DNA from: Pseudotamlana agarivorans
GTDB taxonomy: Bacteria > Bacteroidota > Bacteroidia > Flavobacteriales > Flavobacteriaceae
Assembly: GCF_001642835.1 (NCBI RefSeq)
Contig: NZ_LXEI01000006.1
Coordinates: 124,001-188,000, forward strand
Reading direction: 5' to 3'
Length of the DNA stretch: 64,000 nucleotides
How positions within the stretch are numbered: position 1 is the stretch's first letter; every line of letters starts with the position of its first letter. The notes below the pieces were generated by a model. That model saw nothing but the letters and a program-made list of their open reading frames with translations, was not told where the DNA came from and did not search any database. The position numbers and the translations under genes are program-made. Positions 1 through 9,391 of the stretch are shown here, in pieces.

Positions 1-279
1 AAAAGAAAATTTATGAACGCGTTTGAAAGTAAGTTTGAAAATCAATCTACTAAACAACGGGCATTAGCTAATAGTTTAAGCTGGCTTTCTCCGGCTATTT
101 TACTTCAAAATACCATGAACAAAATTGCTGGAACAGATACACAGCATTATTTGGATTTTCAGAAGAAAGCTGTAAATTTTCAAAAAGAATGGACCCAATA
201 TTTTTATATCAAGTACAAAAATCATCAAAAACTAACCGTAGAGGATTATAATCATTTCCCAAAACCAAAAAATAATTAG
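1..279 (+). CDS. ABC-2 transporter permease, C-terminal fragment (DUF3526-like)
   Basis: The reading frame is open from the first base of the window (codons K-R-K-F precede the first Met), so this is the 3' end of a longer gene that starts outside the window. The visible ~92 residues carry the pattern LSPAILLQNTMNKIAGTD followed by a soluble QKKAVNFQKEW helix. This is how I know the tail of DUF3526-type ABC-2 permeases to look. The stop lies 2 bases before the start of an ABC ATPase, so the two are probably translated together as one exporter. What is exported cannot be told from this fragment. Family assignment rests on pattern memory of a short fragment. Confidence 0.6.
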   Translation, partial: KRKFMNAFESKFENQSTKQRALANSLSWLSPAILLQNTMNKIAGTDTQHYLDFQKKAVNFQKEWTQYFYIKYKNHQKLTVEDYNHFPKPKNN

Positions 280-281
280 AT

Positions 282-983
282 ATGTTAGAAGCAATTAATT
301 TAAGAAAAGAATATAACAACTTTTGTGCTCTTAATAATTTGAATATTAAGGTTGAAGCAGGCGATATATATTGTTTGTTGGGAGCCAATGGTGCAGGTAA
401 ATCAACCACCATTAATTTGTTTTTAGGTTTTATAGAACCCACAAAAGGCCTTGTGAGTATAAATGGATTAGATGTAGGTAAAAAGAACATGGAAACTAAA
501 AAATACTTGTCCTATATTCCAGAAAACTTGATGCTTTATCCTACGTTAACAGGCTTAGAAAATTTAGAGTATTTTGTGGGGTTAGCAAATAAAAAATACA
601 CTAAGGCCGAGCTTATTAATTTTTTGTCAGAAGCAGGTTTACAATCAAATGCTCATTTAAAACGTGTTTCGGCCTACTCGAAAGGGATGCGACAAAAAGT
701 AGGGATTGCTATTGCCTTGGCTAAACAGGCTAAAGTTTTGCTTTTAGATGAACCCACATCTGGACTAGATCCAAGGGCTAGCAACGAATTTTCAAACCTG
801 CTTTTAACCCTAAAAGCAAAAGGTGTGGCAACTCTTATGGCAACTCATGATATCTTCCGAGCAAAACAAATTGCTACACATATCGGGATTATGAAAGAAG
901 GCCATTTGGTAGAATCTTTTAGAAGTGAAGATATTACTTTAAAAGCATTAGAAGACCTCTATTTAGAAACTATTGATTCTTAA
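282..983 (+). CDS. ABC transporter ATP-binding protein
   Basis: A 233-residue nucleotide-binding subunit of an ABC-2-type exporter. Walker A is GANGAGKST (residues 34-42), the ABC signature is the variant YSKGMRQK near residue 133, Walker B with the catalytic Glu is VLLLDEPTSGLD, and the H-loop His sits in MATHD. Length and the KGMRQK signature fit the CcmA/NatA branch that drives ABC-2 permeases. The start codon is 2 bases after the stop of the upstream permease fragment, so both belong to one operon. Substrate is not evident. After the gene there are about 300 bases with no gene, holding the promoter of the next locus. Confidence 0.9.
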   Translation: MLEAINLRKEYNNFCALNNLNIKVEAGDIYCLLGANGAGKSTTINLFLGFIEPTKGLVSINGLDVGKKNMETKKYLSYIPENLMLYPTLTGLENLEYFVGLANKKYTKAELINFLSEAGLQSNAHLKRVSAYSKGMRQKVGIAIALAKQAKVLLLDEPTSGLDPRASNEFSNLLLTLKAKGVATLMATHDIFRAKQIATHIGIMKEGHLVESFRSEDITLKALEDLYLETIDS

Positions 984-1248
984 AAAGCTTTTTTGAAAAG
1001 GCATTCTAAACATTTAAGCTTACAGTTATTGTGGGTTTTTTGTGATTCCTATATAAATTAAGGGCTAACTCAAAATGAAAGGTATTCAGTTTATTCGTTA
1101 GATAATTAAATAGTTATGATTTTTAATCTATTGTTTGTAAATTAATAAATTTTAATAGTTATGTTGGTTTAATGCATTATTTTGATATTCATTTTTTGGT
1201 TAAATCATAAAAAGCCATTCGCCAACTTTTACTTTATTAATTTTTGGT

Positions 1249-1256
1249 TAGATTTG
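1249..1256 (+). promoter_or_regulatory. Bacteroidota -7 promoter element (TAGATTTG)
   Basis: TAGATTTG matches the TAnnTTTG -7 consensus used by the Bacteroidota primary sigma factor. It lies 25 bases before the TTG taken as the start of the ECF sigma gene, so the transcript leader would be about 20 nt. No clean TTG -33 element is seen at the usual ~19-nt spacing. The rest of 984-1281 is AT-rich and shows nothing else I can name. Confidence 0.45.
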
Positions 1257-1281
1257 AAATCCTATATAAATAAATTGCTAA

Positions 1282-1842
1282 TTGCCCCACACTAAAGATA
1301 CACATACACTCTCTATAAAAGCCTATAAAAACGTATTCGATTCTTTATACACGTCGTTGTGTGTTTTTGCAAAAAGTTATGTTAATGATATCGATATAGC
1401 AAAGGACCTCGTACAAGATGTTTTTATTAAAGTTTGGGAAGATAAAATTGAATTTAAAAATGAGCTGGCTATAAAATCATATTTATATACTTCTGTAAAA
1501 AATAAGGCTTTAGATTTTTTAAAAAGTAGACGGTTTAAGGCTACGGATCATATGACGGTTGTAGAAATAGACAACCTAAATAAAGAATCATTTTATCTAA
1601 AAGAAGTGGTTATTGAAGAGGCTTCAACCCGAATTGAAGAAGCTATTAATACACTTCCTAATAAATGTGCTCAAATTATAAGATTAAGTATAAAAGAATT
1701 TACAAATGTTGAAATTGCTGACCAATTAGGCATTTCTGTGAATACCGTTAAAGCACAGAAAAAAATAGCATACAAACGTTTAAGACCATTGTTAAAAAAC
1801 TATTTTGTTTTTATAGCTTTTGTTTTTGATTCTTCTTATTAA
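1282..1842 (+). CDS. ECF RNA polymerase sigma factor (FecI-like)
   Basis: A 186-residue sigma-70 factor of the extracytoplasmic-function class. Region 2 is seen in the N-terminal third (FAKSYVNDIDIAKDLVQDV and FIKVWE), region 4 in the C-terminal third (LPNKCAQIIRLS, VEIADQLGISVNTVKAQ). It is followed by a FecR anti-sigma gene and an STN-domain TonB receptor, the standard cell-surface signalling arrangement. In such systems, ligand binding at the receptor is relayed through FecR to release the sigma factor. The start is unusual: an in-frame TAA sits immediately upstream of TTG at 1282 and no ATG occurs before region 2, so TTG is the only plausible conventional start. The -7 element just upstream agrees with this start. 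Confidence 0.92.
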   Translation: MPHTKDTHTLSIKAYKNVFDSLYTSLCVFAKSYVNDIDIAKDLVQDVFIKVWEDKIEFKNELAIKSYLYTSVKNKALDFLKSRRFKATDHMTVVEIDNLNKESFYLKEVVIEEASTRIEEAINTLPNKCAQIIRLSIKEFTNVEIADQLGISVNTVKAQKKIAYKRLRPLLKNYFVFIAFVFDSSY

Positions 1843-1970
1843 TAAACATTTTTTCGGCATCTTATTAAGTTAAGATTGTTAAAACTTTAAATTTAAGTTT
1901 AAAAAGTTAATTTTTTCTTAACCCCATCAAAGAGTTTTGTCGTCTTCATTATAAACACCAGTAACACCGA

Positions 1971-3122
1971 ATGATCAATTTTAATAAAATTATAATATTA
2001 TCTAAGCAGATTGCTGCATCACTTTTAAAAGATGAAAAGGTAGAATCGTTGGAATCTTCAGATTTATTCACTTCTGAAGAAAAAGAAGATATTTTAAAAA
2101 GATTAACCAATAAATCAGAAATTGAATCTCGGTTACAGTTAAAAAATAAAATAGATAAAAAGGCAGATTGGCAAGTTTTAAAATCGAAATTAAACATGCC
2201 AAAGAAAACCTATTATTGGCAGTATGCCGCGGCTGCAACTATAGCTTTAATTCTTGGTTTAACTTTTGTTTTTAATAGTATTGATACGGATAATGAGGAA
2301 ACGATAGTAGCTGATACTAAAATTGAAATAGGAACAGATAAAGCGGTTCTTACGCTGTCAGATGGTTCTACTGTGTTCCTAGATAGCACTAACGTTTACC
2401 ATAATCAAGGCATTAGTGGTAGTGGAAAGGAAATTACCTATGATGTTGTAGAGGCCAATAATCAAAAATTAGAATTTAATTTTTTAACTGTGCCTAGAGG
2501 AGGTCAGTATAAAATTAAACTATCCGATGGGACCGGAGTTTGGCTAAATTCAGATTCCCAAATAAAATACCCGGTTAATTTTATAAAAGGACAGTCAAGA
2601 GAAGTCGAGCTGGTTTATGGCGAAGCTTATTTTGAAGTTACAAAAAGTACAAAGCATAACGGCGATGCATTTACAGTAAAAACAAACGAACAGAGCTTAA
2701 CGGTGTTAGGTACAAGTTTTAATGTTAAAGCATATAAAGATGAAACTGAAATACTTACCACTCTGGTTGAAGGAAGTGTGTCGGTTACTAATGATATAAA
2801 TCAGAATATTTTACAGCCAGGAGAACAATCAAGACTCTCTCAAAGTAAAAATGATTTTGAAATTTCTACAGTAGATGTAGCAGAAGTTATTTCTTGGCGT
2901 AAAGGCGCATTTAGTTTTACAAATAAACCTTTAAAGGATATCATGAAAGTGCTTTCAAGATGGTATGATGTTGACTTTGTATTTGTTAATGAAGATATGG
3001 AAAGTATTGCTTTCACCGGAGTTTTAAACAAACAACAATCTATAGAATATATTCTAAAAATTATAAAAAACACCAATAATATGAATTATCGAATTGAAAA
3101 TAAGCGTATTATAATAGAATAA
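1971..3122 (+). CDS. FecR-type anti-sigma factor
   Basis: A 383-residue single-pass inner-membrane regulator. A short cytoplasmic N-terminal part (residues 1-80) precedes a membrane segment (YYWQYAAAATIALILGLTFV, about 82-101). The periplasmic FecR domain follows (KIKLSDGTGVWLNSDSQIKY, then VELVYGEAYFEVTK). The C-terminal ~75 residues (FTNKPLKDIMKVLSRWY onward) match the DUF4974 domain usual in Bacteroidota FecR proteins. By family knowledge it holds the upstream sigma factor inactive and receives a signal from the STN domain of the downstream receptor. It lies 128 bases after the sigma gene and 75 bases before the receptor ATG, so it is probably co-transcribed or has its own weak promoter. 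Confidence 0.92.
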   Translation: MINFNKIIILSKQIAASLLKDEKVESLESSDLFTSEEKEDILKRLTNKSEIESRLQLKNKIDKKADWQVLKSKLNMPKKTYYWQYAAAATIALILGLTFVFNSIDTDNEETIVADTKIEIGTDKAVLTLSDGSTVFLDSTNVYHNQGISGSGKEITYDVVEANNQKLEFNFLTVPRGGQYKIKLSDGTGVWLNSDSQIKYPVNFIKGQSREVELVYGEAYFEVTKSTKHNGDAFTVKTNEQSLTVLGTSFNVKAYKDETEILTTLVEGSVSVTNDINQNILQPGEQSRLSQSKNDFEISTVDVAEVISWRKGAFSFTNKPLKDIMKVLSRWYDVDFVFVNEDMESIAFTGVLNKQQSIEYILKIIKNTNNMNYRIENKRIIIE

Positions 3123-3197
3123 AAAAAGGGATAATACTAAACATCTCACCGCCAGTGCTATCCCTAACAATTGATTAATAAACCAACATGTAAATTT

Positions 3198-6100
3198 ATG
3201 AAAAAAAACACCAACCTACTTCTCTTTTTTAAGGGAAGGTTTTTATCACTCATCATGAAAACATTTATTTTTCTTTTTTCAATGACTGTATTTAGTTTAA
3301 CTACTAAAAATGGATTCTCTCAAAATGCTAAAATTGAAATTAAAGATAACCAAGTTGTTTCTGTTGACGAAGTATTTAAGCTAATTAAAGATCAAACTGA
3401 TTACGCTTTTATATATCGTGCAGATTTATTTGAAAATTATCCAAAAATTGCATTGAAAAAAGGGATATTTCCTGCCAATGAACTCTTAGATATGAGTTTG
3501 TCTAAAGGAAGGTTTGTTTATGAGTTTGCAGAACAAAATACAATTGTTATTAAAAGTAGAGATACTCAAACCAATAAAGTCACAACGGCGCCCAGCATAT
3601 TACAGCAAATAATAACAGGTTATGTGTCAGATGATTTAGGGATGCCATTGCCTGGAGTAGGGGTTGTGCTAAAAGGAACTAGAAATGGAGTTGTTACCGA
3701 TTTTGATGGTAAATTTTCCATCAAGGTGAGCAATGTTAATGAAAGTTCTACTTTAGTTTTTAGTTACATGGGGTTTAAAGATGTAGAGGAGTCTATTTTT
3801 AATAAAACCTATATTGAGGTAAAAATGATTCCTAACCTTGATAATTTAGAAGAGGTTGTTGTAATTGGTTACGGGACTTCTAAAGTAAAAGATGCTACCG
3901 GTTCAATTTCTAGAATAACTGCTACCGACATTGAAAATGCCCCAATGGAAGCTACTATTGAAAGTATGCTACAAGGTAAAGCTGCCGGGGTTAGTGTGCA
4001 AGTACAGTCTGCTTCACCAACTTCTCCTATTAGTGTTATTATTAGAGGGCAATCATCGCTATCGGGAGATAACCAACCATTATGGGTTATTGATGGTGTT
4101 CCGCAGTATACTTCAACCACTTCAGGGAATGTAACCAATGCCTTAAATAACTTAAATCTTGATGATATAGAAAGTGTCGATATTTTAAAAGATGCATCAG
4201 CAACTGCTGTATATGGGTCTAGAGCAGCCAATGGTGTTATTATGGTAACGACTAAAAGAGGAAAACACCAGAGTAAGCCAATGTTGGAAATATCATCTAG
4301 AGTGGGGCTTACAGCAATGGATTTTAATGATTATCAGTTATTTGAAACCGATGCCTACAAGGAATTTACTATTGCAGCAAGTAAAGAATCAGTGCTTAGC
4401 AATGGAGGATTTAATAGTTATACAGAAATATTTCTAGATAAAGATGCCTTATTAAATTTAAATACTAGTGAATTTGATGCTTCAGATTTAACGGTATTAG
4501 CTAATGCGTTTTATGATTCTAATACCAATTGGCAAGATGAAATGACACAAAATCCCTTAGCTGTACAACACAATTTTTCAGTTCGAGGTGGATCGGAAGC
4601 AACGACTTATTTTGTGTCCTTTAACTACAATGACAGAGACGGGATTATTAAATCTGGTAAAAGTGAGATCTACGGTGGTCGACTTAATTTCGACACTAAA
4701 ATAAGTGATAAATTCACTTTCGGTTTAAACTTAAACGCTAGTACCCGTACCGCAGATGATAAGGACGGGATGTTAGGAAGTTTAAAAGGGACTCGACCAG
4801 ATTTACCTCCGTATAACCCAGATGGTTCTATTTTTACTGCCGATATATATACTGAAAATCCGTATACAACACTACTTAATACCAATACTTCAACAGGGCT
4901 TGTATTGAATACAACGTCTTATGTAAATTATGAAATTATAAAAGACTTAAATTTAAGAGGTGCCTATACCATTAATTACTCAGATGCAGAGTCCTTAAGG
5001 TATAATCGTTTGGGTAGTAGTGATAATAACGAATTTAATAACAGGACTTGGTCTAGTAGTAAAACTACTTTTGATGTCATGGAGGCAACCTTGTCTTATA
5101 ACAAATTAATAGGGGATAAACATGATATCACCCTTTTAGCTGGTTACTCTGGAGAGGGCAGTAAGAAAAGATATTATTACATAAAAGGCGAAGATTTTCC
5201 GGATGATGAGGTTCTTAATAATTTTGGATCGGCTGCCGATATAACCGATGTAGATGAGACTACTTCACAAAATGCCTTAATCTCTCAATTTGCTCGTGTA
5301 CATTATAAGTTCGCTGATCGCTACATTATCTCCGGAACAGTACGTCGCGATGGTTCGTCACGTTTTGGAGAAGATAATCGTTTTGGAATCTTTCCATCAG
5401 GAGCACTAGCTTGGTTAATTTCAGAGGAGAACTTCATTAAATCTACACAAGCGAAAAAATATGTTTCTTATTTAAAATTAAGAGCATCTTTAGGGGTAAC
5501 AGGGTCTCAAAACCTTGGAGATTTCGACTGGATTACTAGAATTAATTCAATTATTTATAACGATAGTCCTGGATTAGCGCCAGCTACAATTGGAAACCCA
5601 GATCTAGGATGGGAACAAACCGAAATGTTTGATTTAGGATTAGACTTTGGGTTTTTTGATCATCGTCTTTCTGGGTCTATTGGTATTTATGAAAAATCTA
5701 GTAAAGATTTAATTTATGATAAACCAATTGCTTGGAGTTCATCATTTAAAGATGTCACCTCAAACGTGGCATCTATAAGTAATAAAGGATTCGAGTTTGA
5801 TATTACATACAATATTATTCAAACGGCTAAGCATCGTTTAGCCTTCGATTTTAATTTCTCGAAAAATGTAACCAAGGTTACAAAAATTAATGGCTCACTT
5901 GAAGAATTATATTTTCCAAATACCAGGACTCCATATATTCGATTAGTTGAAGGAGGCGAGATAGGCCAGTGGTACGGATTAGAAACCGCAGGGCGTTTCT
6001 ATGTAAATGCAGAAGATACCTATGGGCTTGTAGATAATGTGACTTCTACTGGACAACCAACGTACCTAAACAGCTCTACGGAAACGGCTGGAGATCTTAT

Positions 6101-6680
6101 TTTTATAGATCAAAATGGAGATGGCCAAATAACCGACGACGACCGTGTTAACATTGGAACCTCGACACCTAAAGGTTTTGGTGGTTTTGGATTAACCTAT
6201 CAATATAAAAACTTTAATTTTAATACCACATTTTCCTATGCGTATGGACACAAAAGGTTCTGGAACATGCCTTATACCGATGTGGCTAATACTAGAAACG
6301 AAAACCAAAGTAATTTAATAGCAGGACAAAGTACCATCTTAAATAGTCCATACGATGCACTTTACCCAAGAATGGCTCCTGGAGGCGTTGGGTCTAATAA
6401 TAAGTTTTCCGATTTCTATTTACACGATGCGTCGTTTATACGTTTAAATGCATTAAATGTTAGTTATAGGTTGCCGAGTTCTGTATTTACAAGTTCAGCA
6501 TTAACCGGAATAGAAATAACACTTCAGGGAACAAATTTATTTACAATTACTAAATATCCAGGGTTTGATCCGCAAGGGAATTGGTCTAGTACGTCTCTTG
6601 GTTCAGGAATGTCAATTGATTCTAGTAGGTATCCTTCAGCACAAATTTACAGTCTTGGAGTTAGATTTAATATTCAATAA
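3198..6680 (+). CDS. SusC/RagA-type TonB-dependent receptor with STN signalling domain
   Basis: Outer-membrane import channel of a SusCD pair, 1160 residues from the ATG at 3198. A TTG at 3171 would add nine residues and no recognisable signal. A signal peptide (KTFIFLFSMTVFSLTT) is followed by an STN domain (VDEVFKLIKDQTDYAFIYR) that can talk to FecR, a CarboxypepD_reg-like beta-sandwich (GYVSDDLGMPLPGVGVVLKG), a plug (VVVIGYGT, then SVDILKDASATAVYGSRAAN) and a 22-strand-type beta barrel ending in the aromatic-rich IYSLGVRFNIQ. The STN domain is absent from the second SusC of this window, consistent with only this one being sigma/anti-sigma controlled. The substrate is unknown. The neighbouring SusD gene starts 13 bases later. 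Confidence 0.93.
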   Translation: MKKNTNLLLFFKGRFLSLIMKTFIFLFSMTVFSLTTKNGFSQNAKIEIKDNQVVSVDEVFKLIKDQTDYAFIYRADLFENYPKIALKKGIFPANELLDMSLSKGRFVYEFAEQNTIVIKSRDTQTNKVTTAPSILQQIITGYVSDDLGMPLPGVGVVLKGTRNGVVTDFDGKFSIKVSNVNESSTLVFSYMGFKDVEESIFNKTYIEVKMIPNLDNLEEVVVIGYGTSKVKDATGSISRITATDIENAPMEATIESMLQGKAAGVSVQVQSASPTSPISVIIRGQSSLSGDNQPLWVIDGVPQYTSTTSGNVTNALNNLNLDDIESVDILKDASATAVYGSRAANGVIMVTTKRGKHQSKPMLEISSRVGLTAMDFNDYQLFETDAYKEFTIAASKESVLSNGGFNSYTEIFLDKDALLNLNTSEFDASDLTVLANAFYDSNTNWQDEMTQNPLAVQHNFSVRGGSEATTYFVSFNYNDRDGIIKSGKSEIYGGRLNFDTKISDKFTFGLNLNASTRTADDKDGMLGSLKGTRPDLPPYNPDGSIFTADIYTENPYTTLLNTNTSTGLVLNTTSYVNYEIIKDLNLRGAYTINYSDAESLRYNRLGSSDNNEFNNRTWSSSKTTFDVMEATLSYNKLIGDKHDITLLAGYSGEGSKKRYYYIKGEDFPDDEVLNNFGSAADITDVDETTSQNALISQFARVHYKFADRYIISGTVRRDGSSRFGEDNRFGIFPSGALAWLISEENFIKSTQAKKYVSYLKLRASLGVTGSQNLGDFDWITRINSIIYNDSPGLAPATIGNPDLGWEQTEMFDLGLDFGFFDHRLSGSIGIYEKSSKDLIYDKPIAWSSSFKDVTSNVASISNKGFEFDITYNIIQTAKHRLAFDFNFSKNVTKVTKINGSLEELYFPNTRTPYIRLVEGGEIGQWYGLETAGRFYVNAEDTYGLVDNVTSTGQPTYLNSSTETAGDLIFIDQNGDGQITDDDRVNIGTSTPKGFGGFGLTYQYKNFNFNTTFSYAYGHKRFWNMPYTDVANTRNENQSNLIAGQSTILNSPYDALYPRMAPGGVGSNNKFSDFYLHDASFIRLNALNVSYRLPSSVFTSSALTGIEITLQGTNLFTITKYPGFDPQGNWSSTSLGSGMSIDSSRYPSAQIYSLGVRFNIQ

Positions 6681-6693
6681 AAACGGACAACAC

Positions 6694-8187
6694 ATGAAAA
6701 ATATATTTTATATAACGTTAATTGCTCTAGGTTTCACAGTAACTTCTTGTGAAGACAGTTTAGAATTAACACCTAGTTATTCTTTAAATGAAAAAAATGC
6801 CATAACCAATGCTCAAGATGCTCGTGCTGCTGTAAATGGAATCTATGAATCTATTGTGAATACCGATAACTTTTCAGGGAAAGTTTTTGTGTCTTTTGCT
6901 GCTAAAGCTGGATTTGTAAGATGGTCTAGTGGAGATTACTATATGGAATACTCCCAGTCTAACGAAACAACAGTTAATATTCCAAACCGCTGGTTAGAAT
7001 ATTATAAAACGTTAAATGCGGCCAATTTTGCCATTAGTAATATTGAAAACATGACCGCCGATCAAATTGATCTTGGTGAAAAAAATGAGTTTTTAGCCGA
7101 GGCCAGATGTTTAAGAGCCTTTGCAAATATTTTCGTTTTTTGGAATTATGGCCATTGGTGGACAAGTGATGACTCAAACCCGAATGGAATCATTTTTCGT
7201 GAAAAGGCGATTACTTTAGATGAAATTGAAATTGGTAGGCTAAATGTAGGCGATAGTTATGAGAAAATCTTTGAAGATCTTGATTTCGCTATTCAATATT
7301 TAGAGAGTTTTACAAGTAATAGATATGTATCTAAAGAATTTGCGAAAGTTTTAAAGGCCAAAATAATACTTTACAGAAATGCGTATAATGACGGCACAAC
7401 CAATTTAGAGGAAGCCCTTACTTTGGTAGATGACGTGTTAAATACAAGCCTTCCTGGTTTTTCTATGCAAGGTGATTTAGCTAAAGTTTATCAAGATTCT
7501 TGGGATTCTGAAGAAAATTTATTCTCAAGTTACATATCCGACAATGCAAGTAGATACTATAACATTAGTTATACGTATGCTTTCAATATGATTATGAGTT
7601 ATGCTAATAAATTGCCAGTAAATGGCGATTTAGATGCCGGATTAGAGTATGGTTTCCATTGGTTTCAATTCGATCCTCGCTGGGATATCATTACAGGTGA
7701 AGCAAGAGCACCTATAGAATGGGATACACAACCAAGATTTGCATTTACCAAGGTAGCAAGACTTGGTAGATATGCTGGAGAGTTGGCTAGTCCACAAGAT
7801 CTTAAATACAATACTTATTTCTTTAGATATCCAGAATTATATATCCTAAAATCAGAGTTATTAGCAAGATCAGGTGCTTCAATTGCCGAAGCTATAGCTC
7901 CTATTAATGAAATGCGCTCTAAACGAACAAATCCTATTTTGGATAGTTTAAATCCTACAACGCAACAAGACTTGATGGATGCTATTTTTAAAGAGTACTT
8001 TTTAGAAACCTTTATCGAAAATGGTAGCGAATATTTTGCCGCCCTAAGGTTTAAGGATGGTGCAGGAAAACTTTGGATTGAATCGATTAGAGGGGAGCCC
8101 ATTGATGAAAATCATTTATGCTATCCTATTCCTAATGTAGAGATGCAATACAATAAGTTAATTGAGCAAAATACTGGATTACAATAA
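6694..8187 (+). CDS. SusD/RagB-family surface lipoprotein
   Basis: A 497-residue substrate-binding lid of the SusCD importer. The start is the ATG at 6694, 13 bases after the SusC stop. The longer frame back to 6565 runs inside SusC and has no signal peptide. The leader ends in a lipobox (VTSCEDS), so the protein is lipid-anchored. Typical SusD landmarks are visible: the N-terminal ITNAQDARAAVNGIYES helix, NFAISNIENM, FLAEARCLRAFANIFVFWNYG (TPR part) and the C-terminal IAPINEMRSKR with LDAIFKEYFLE-like motif and FAALRF. Co-expression with the preceding receptor is expected. Confidence 0.92.
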   Translation: MKNIFYITLIALGFTVTSCEDSLELTPSYSLNEKNAITNAQDARAAVNGIYESIVNTDNFSGKVFVSFAAKAGFVRWSSGDYYMEYSQSNETTVNIPNRWLEYYKTLNAANFAISNIENMTADQIDLGEKNEFLAEARCLRAFANIFVFWNYGHWWTSDDSNPNGIIFREKAITLDEIEIGRLNVGDSYEKIFEDLDFAIQYLESFTSNRYVSKEFAKVLKAKIILYRNAYNDGTTNLEEALTLVDDVLNTSLPGFSMQGDLAKVYQDSWDSEENLFSSYISDNASRYYNISYTYAFNMIMSYANKLPVNGDLDAGLEYGFHWFQFDPRWDIITGEARAPIEWDTQPRFAFTKVARLGRYAGELASPQDLKYNTYFFRYPELYILKSELLARSGASIAEAIAPINEMRSKRTNPILDSLNPTTQQDLMDAIFKEYFLETFIENGSEYFAALRFKDGAGKLWIESIRGEPIDENHLCYPIPNVEMQYNKLIEQNTGLQ

Positions 8188-8202
8188 TTTAAATTTTAGT
8201 TT

Positions 8203-9264
8203 ATGAAGATAATTTCAAAATATATAACGGCTTTAGCATGTATCACTTTATTTCATGCTTGTGACGATGAATTAGAGGTTAAAATTCCTTATCCAAATGA
8301 TATTACTTTTAATGAAATAGAATTAGATCGTTTTACGTATGAAATTTATGACGCTCCATTTCAAGTTGGTAACTCGGAGTCGGGAGTCATCACTGTAAAT
8401 GTATCTAATCCCGCTGGCGGACAGTTTAGTGGGTTTGCTTTGTCTAATAAAAACTTTCGATCTTATCCTTGGAGTTTAAGTAGAGACTTTGCTCCTGCAG
8501 TAGGACTTACTCCAGAAGAAACGCAAGAAGCTATAGATTCAACAGCTTTTAGTGTCTTTACTAATAGGGTGAACAGAACAGAAAATTATCTAGTAGGGAA
8601 TGCAACAGGAGATAATGCCTTTTTTACTTTGGCACAGCCTGGAGTTGTAGAACATGTTTTAGTAGCAAATACCTCTTATAATTACCTTTTAGCTAGTTAT
8701 GGATCTATTTATTCGGGAACCATAGACCCCGATACAAGGGCTTATTTGTTTACTGGTCGAGCTGTTCAAAACCCTAAAATAGATAATACAAGTACAGATC
8801 TTTTTAGTGCTTTTAGTTTACCTGCACCTAATAATCAGGAGGCACTATCATTAAGAAATCATAAAGAAGTTGCCAAGCGTAAAGTGGGTGAGGCAGCAGG
8901 AGAAGTTGCTAAACAAGCTGTTTTAGATGCTGGTGGAACAGAAGACGAAGCAGAAGCCGCCTATAAAGAGGCATACAATGAGGCTTATGCAGATTTCAAC
9001 ACAGGCTATTTAAAATTAATTATTGAAGGCTCGTTAAATGGAAGTACCACTGGAAATGTAGAGTTTTATTTAGGCTTAATGCCAGATGTAGATCCTGAAT
9101 ATCCTGATTATAATTTTGTTTTAAACGATTGGAAAAAAGTAGATTTAACTGCTTTGGGTACAGTAGATAAGGTGTTGTTTAAAGTAACCTCATCTCATGT
9201 TAACGATCAAGGAGAAATGATTTATCCTGCTTCATTTTGTTTAGATGGCATTCGACTTCAATAA
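8203..9264 (+). CDS. DUF4465 domain lipoprotein with helical insertion
   Basis: A 353-residue lipoprotein (leader ending in FHACDDE) 15 bases after SusD. The N-terminal half (GGQFSGFALSNKNFRSYPWS) and the C-terminal half (VEFYLGLMPDVD, VLNDWKKVDLTALG, VLFKVTSSHV, ASFCLDGIRL) match the DUF4465 beta-sandwich fold as I know it. The expected link between the halves is replaced by about 45 residues rich in Ala, Glu and Lys (roughly residues 222-268) that read as amphipathic helices, unusual for this all-beta family. Position after SusCD suggests an accessory surface ligand-binding protein of the same importer. Ligand unknown. Confidence 0.75.
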   Translation: MKIISKYITALACITLFHACDDELEVKIPYPNDITFNEIELDRFTYEIYDAPFQVGNSESGVITVNVSNPAGGQFSGFALSNKNFRSYPWSLSRDFAPAVGLTPEETQEAIDSTAFSVFTNRVNRTENYLVGNATGDNAFFTLAQPGVVEHVLVANTSYNYLLASYGSIYSGTIDPDTRAYLFTGRAVQNPKIDNTSTDLFSAFSLPAPNNQEALSLRNHKEVAKRKVGEAAGEVAKQAVLDAGGTEDEAEAAYKEAYNEAYADFNTGYLKLIIEGSLNGSTTGNVEFYLGLMPDVDPEYPDYNFVLNDWKKVDLTALGTVDKVLFKVTSSHVNDQGEMIYPASFCLDGIRLQ

Positions 9265-9391
9265 TAAAATATCATAAATAAAAAATAAAAAGGGCATAGT
9301 GCTCTAGCTTATAATTAATGTTGAAATGTATAAATAAATTCTCATTTATATATCTCAATAAGTAAACTAATGCTTTATAAAAACATAAACA

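Noticed and set aside
209-490. Minus-strand open frame opposite the ABC ATPase, and many similar shadow frames in other genes
   Set aside because: They lie antisense to well-supported genes and encode no recognisable domains or leaders.
6565-6693. N-terminal extension of the SusD gene
   Set aside because: It overlaps the SusC coding region and lacks a signal peptide; the ATG at 6694 gives a proper lipoprotein leader.
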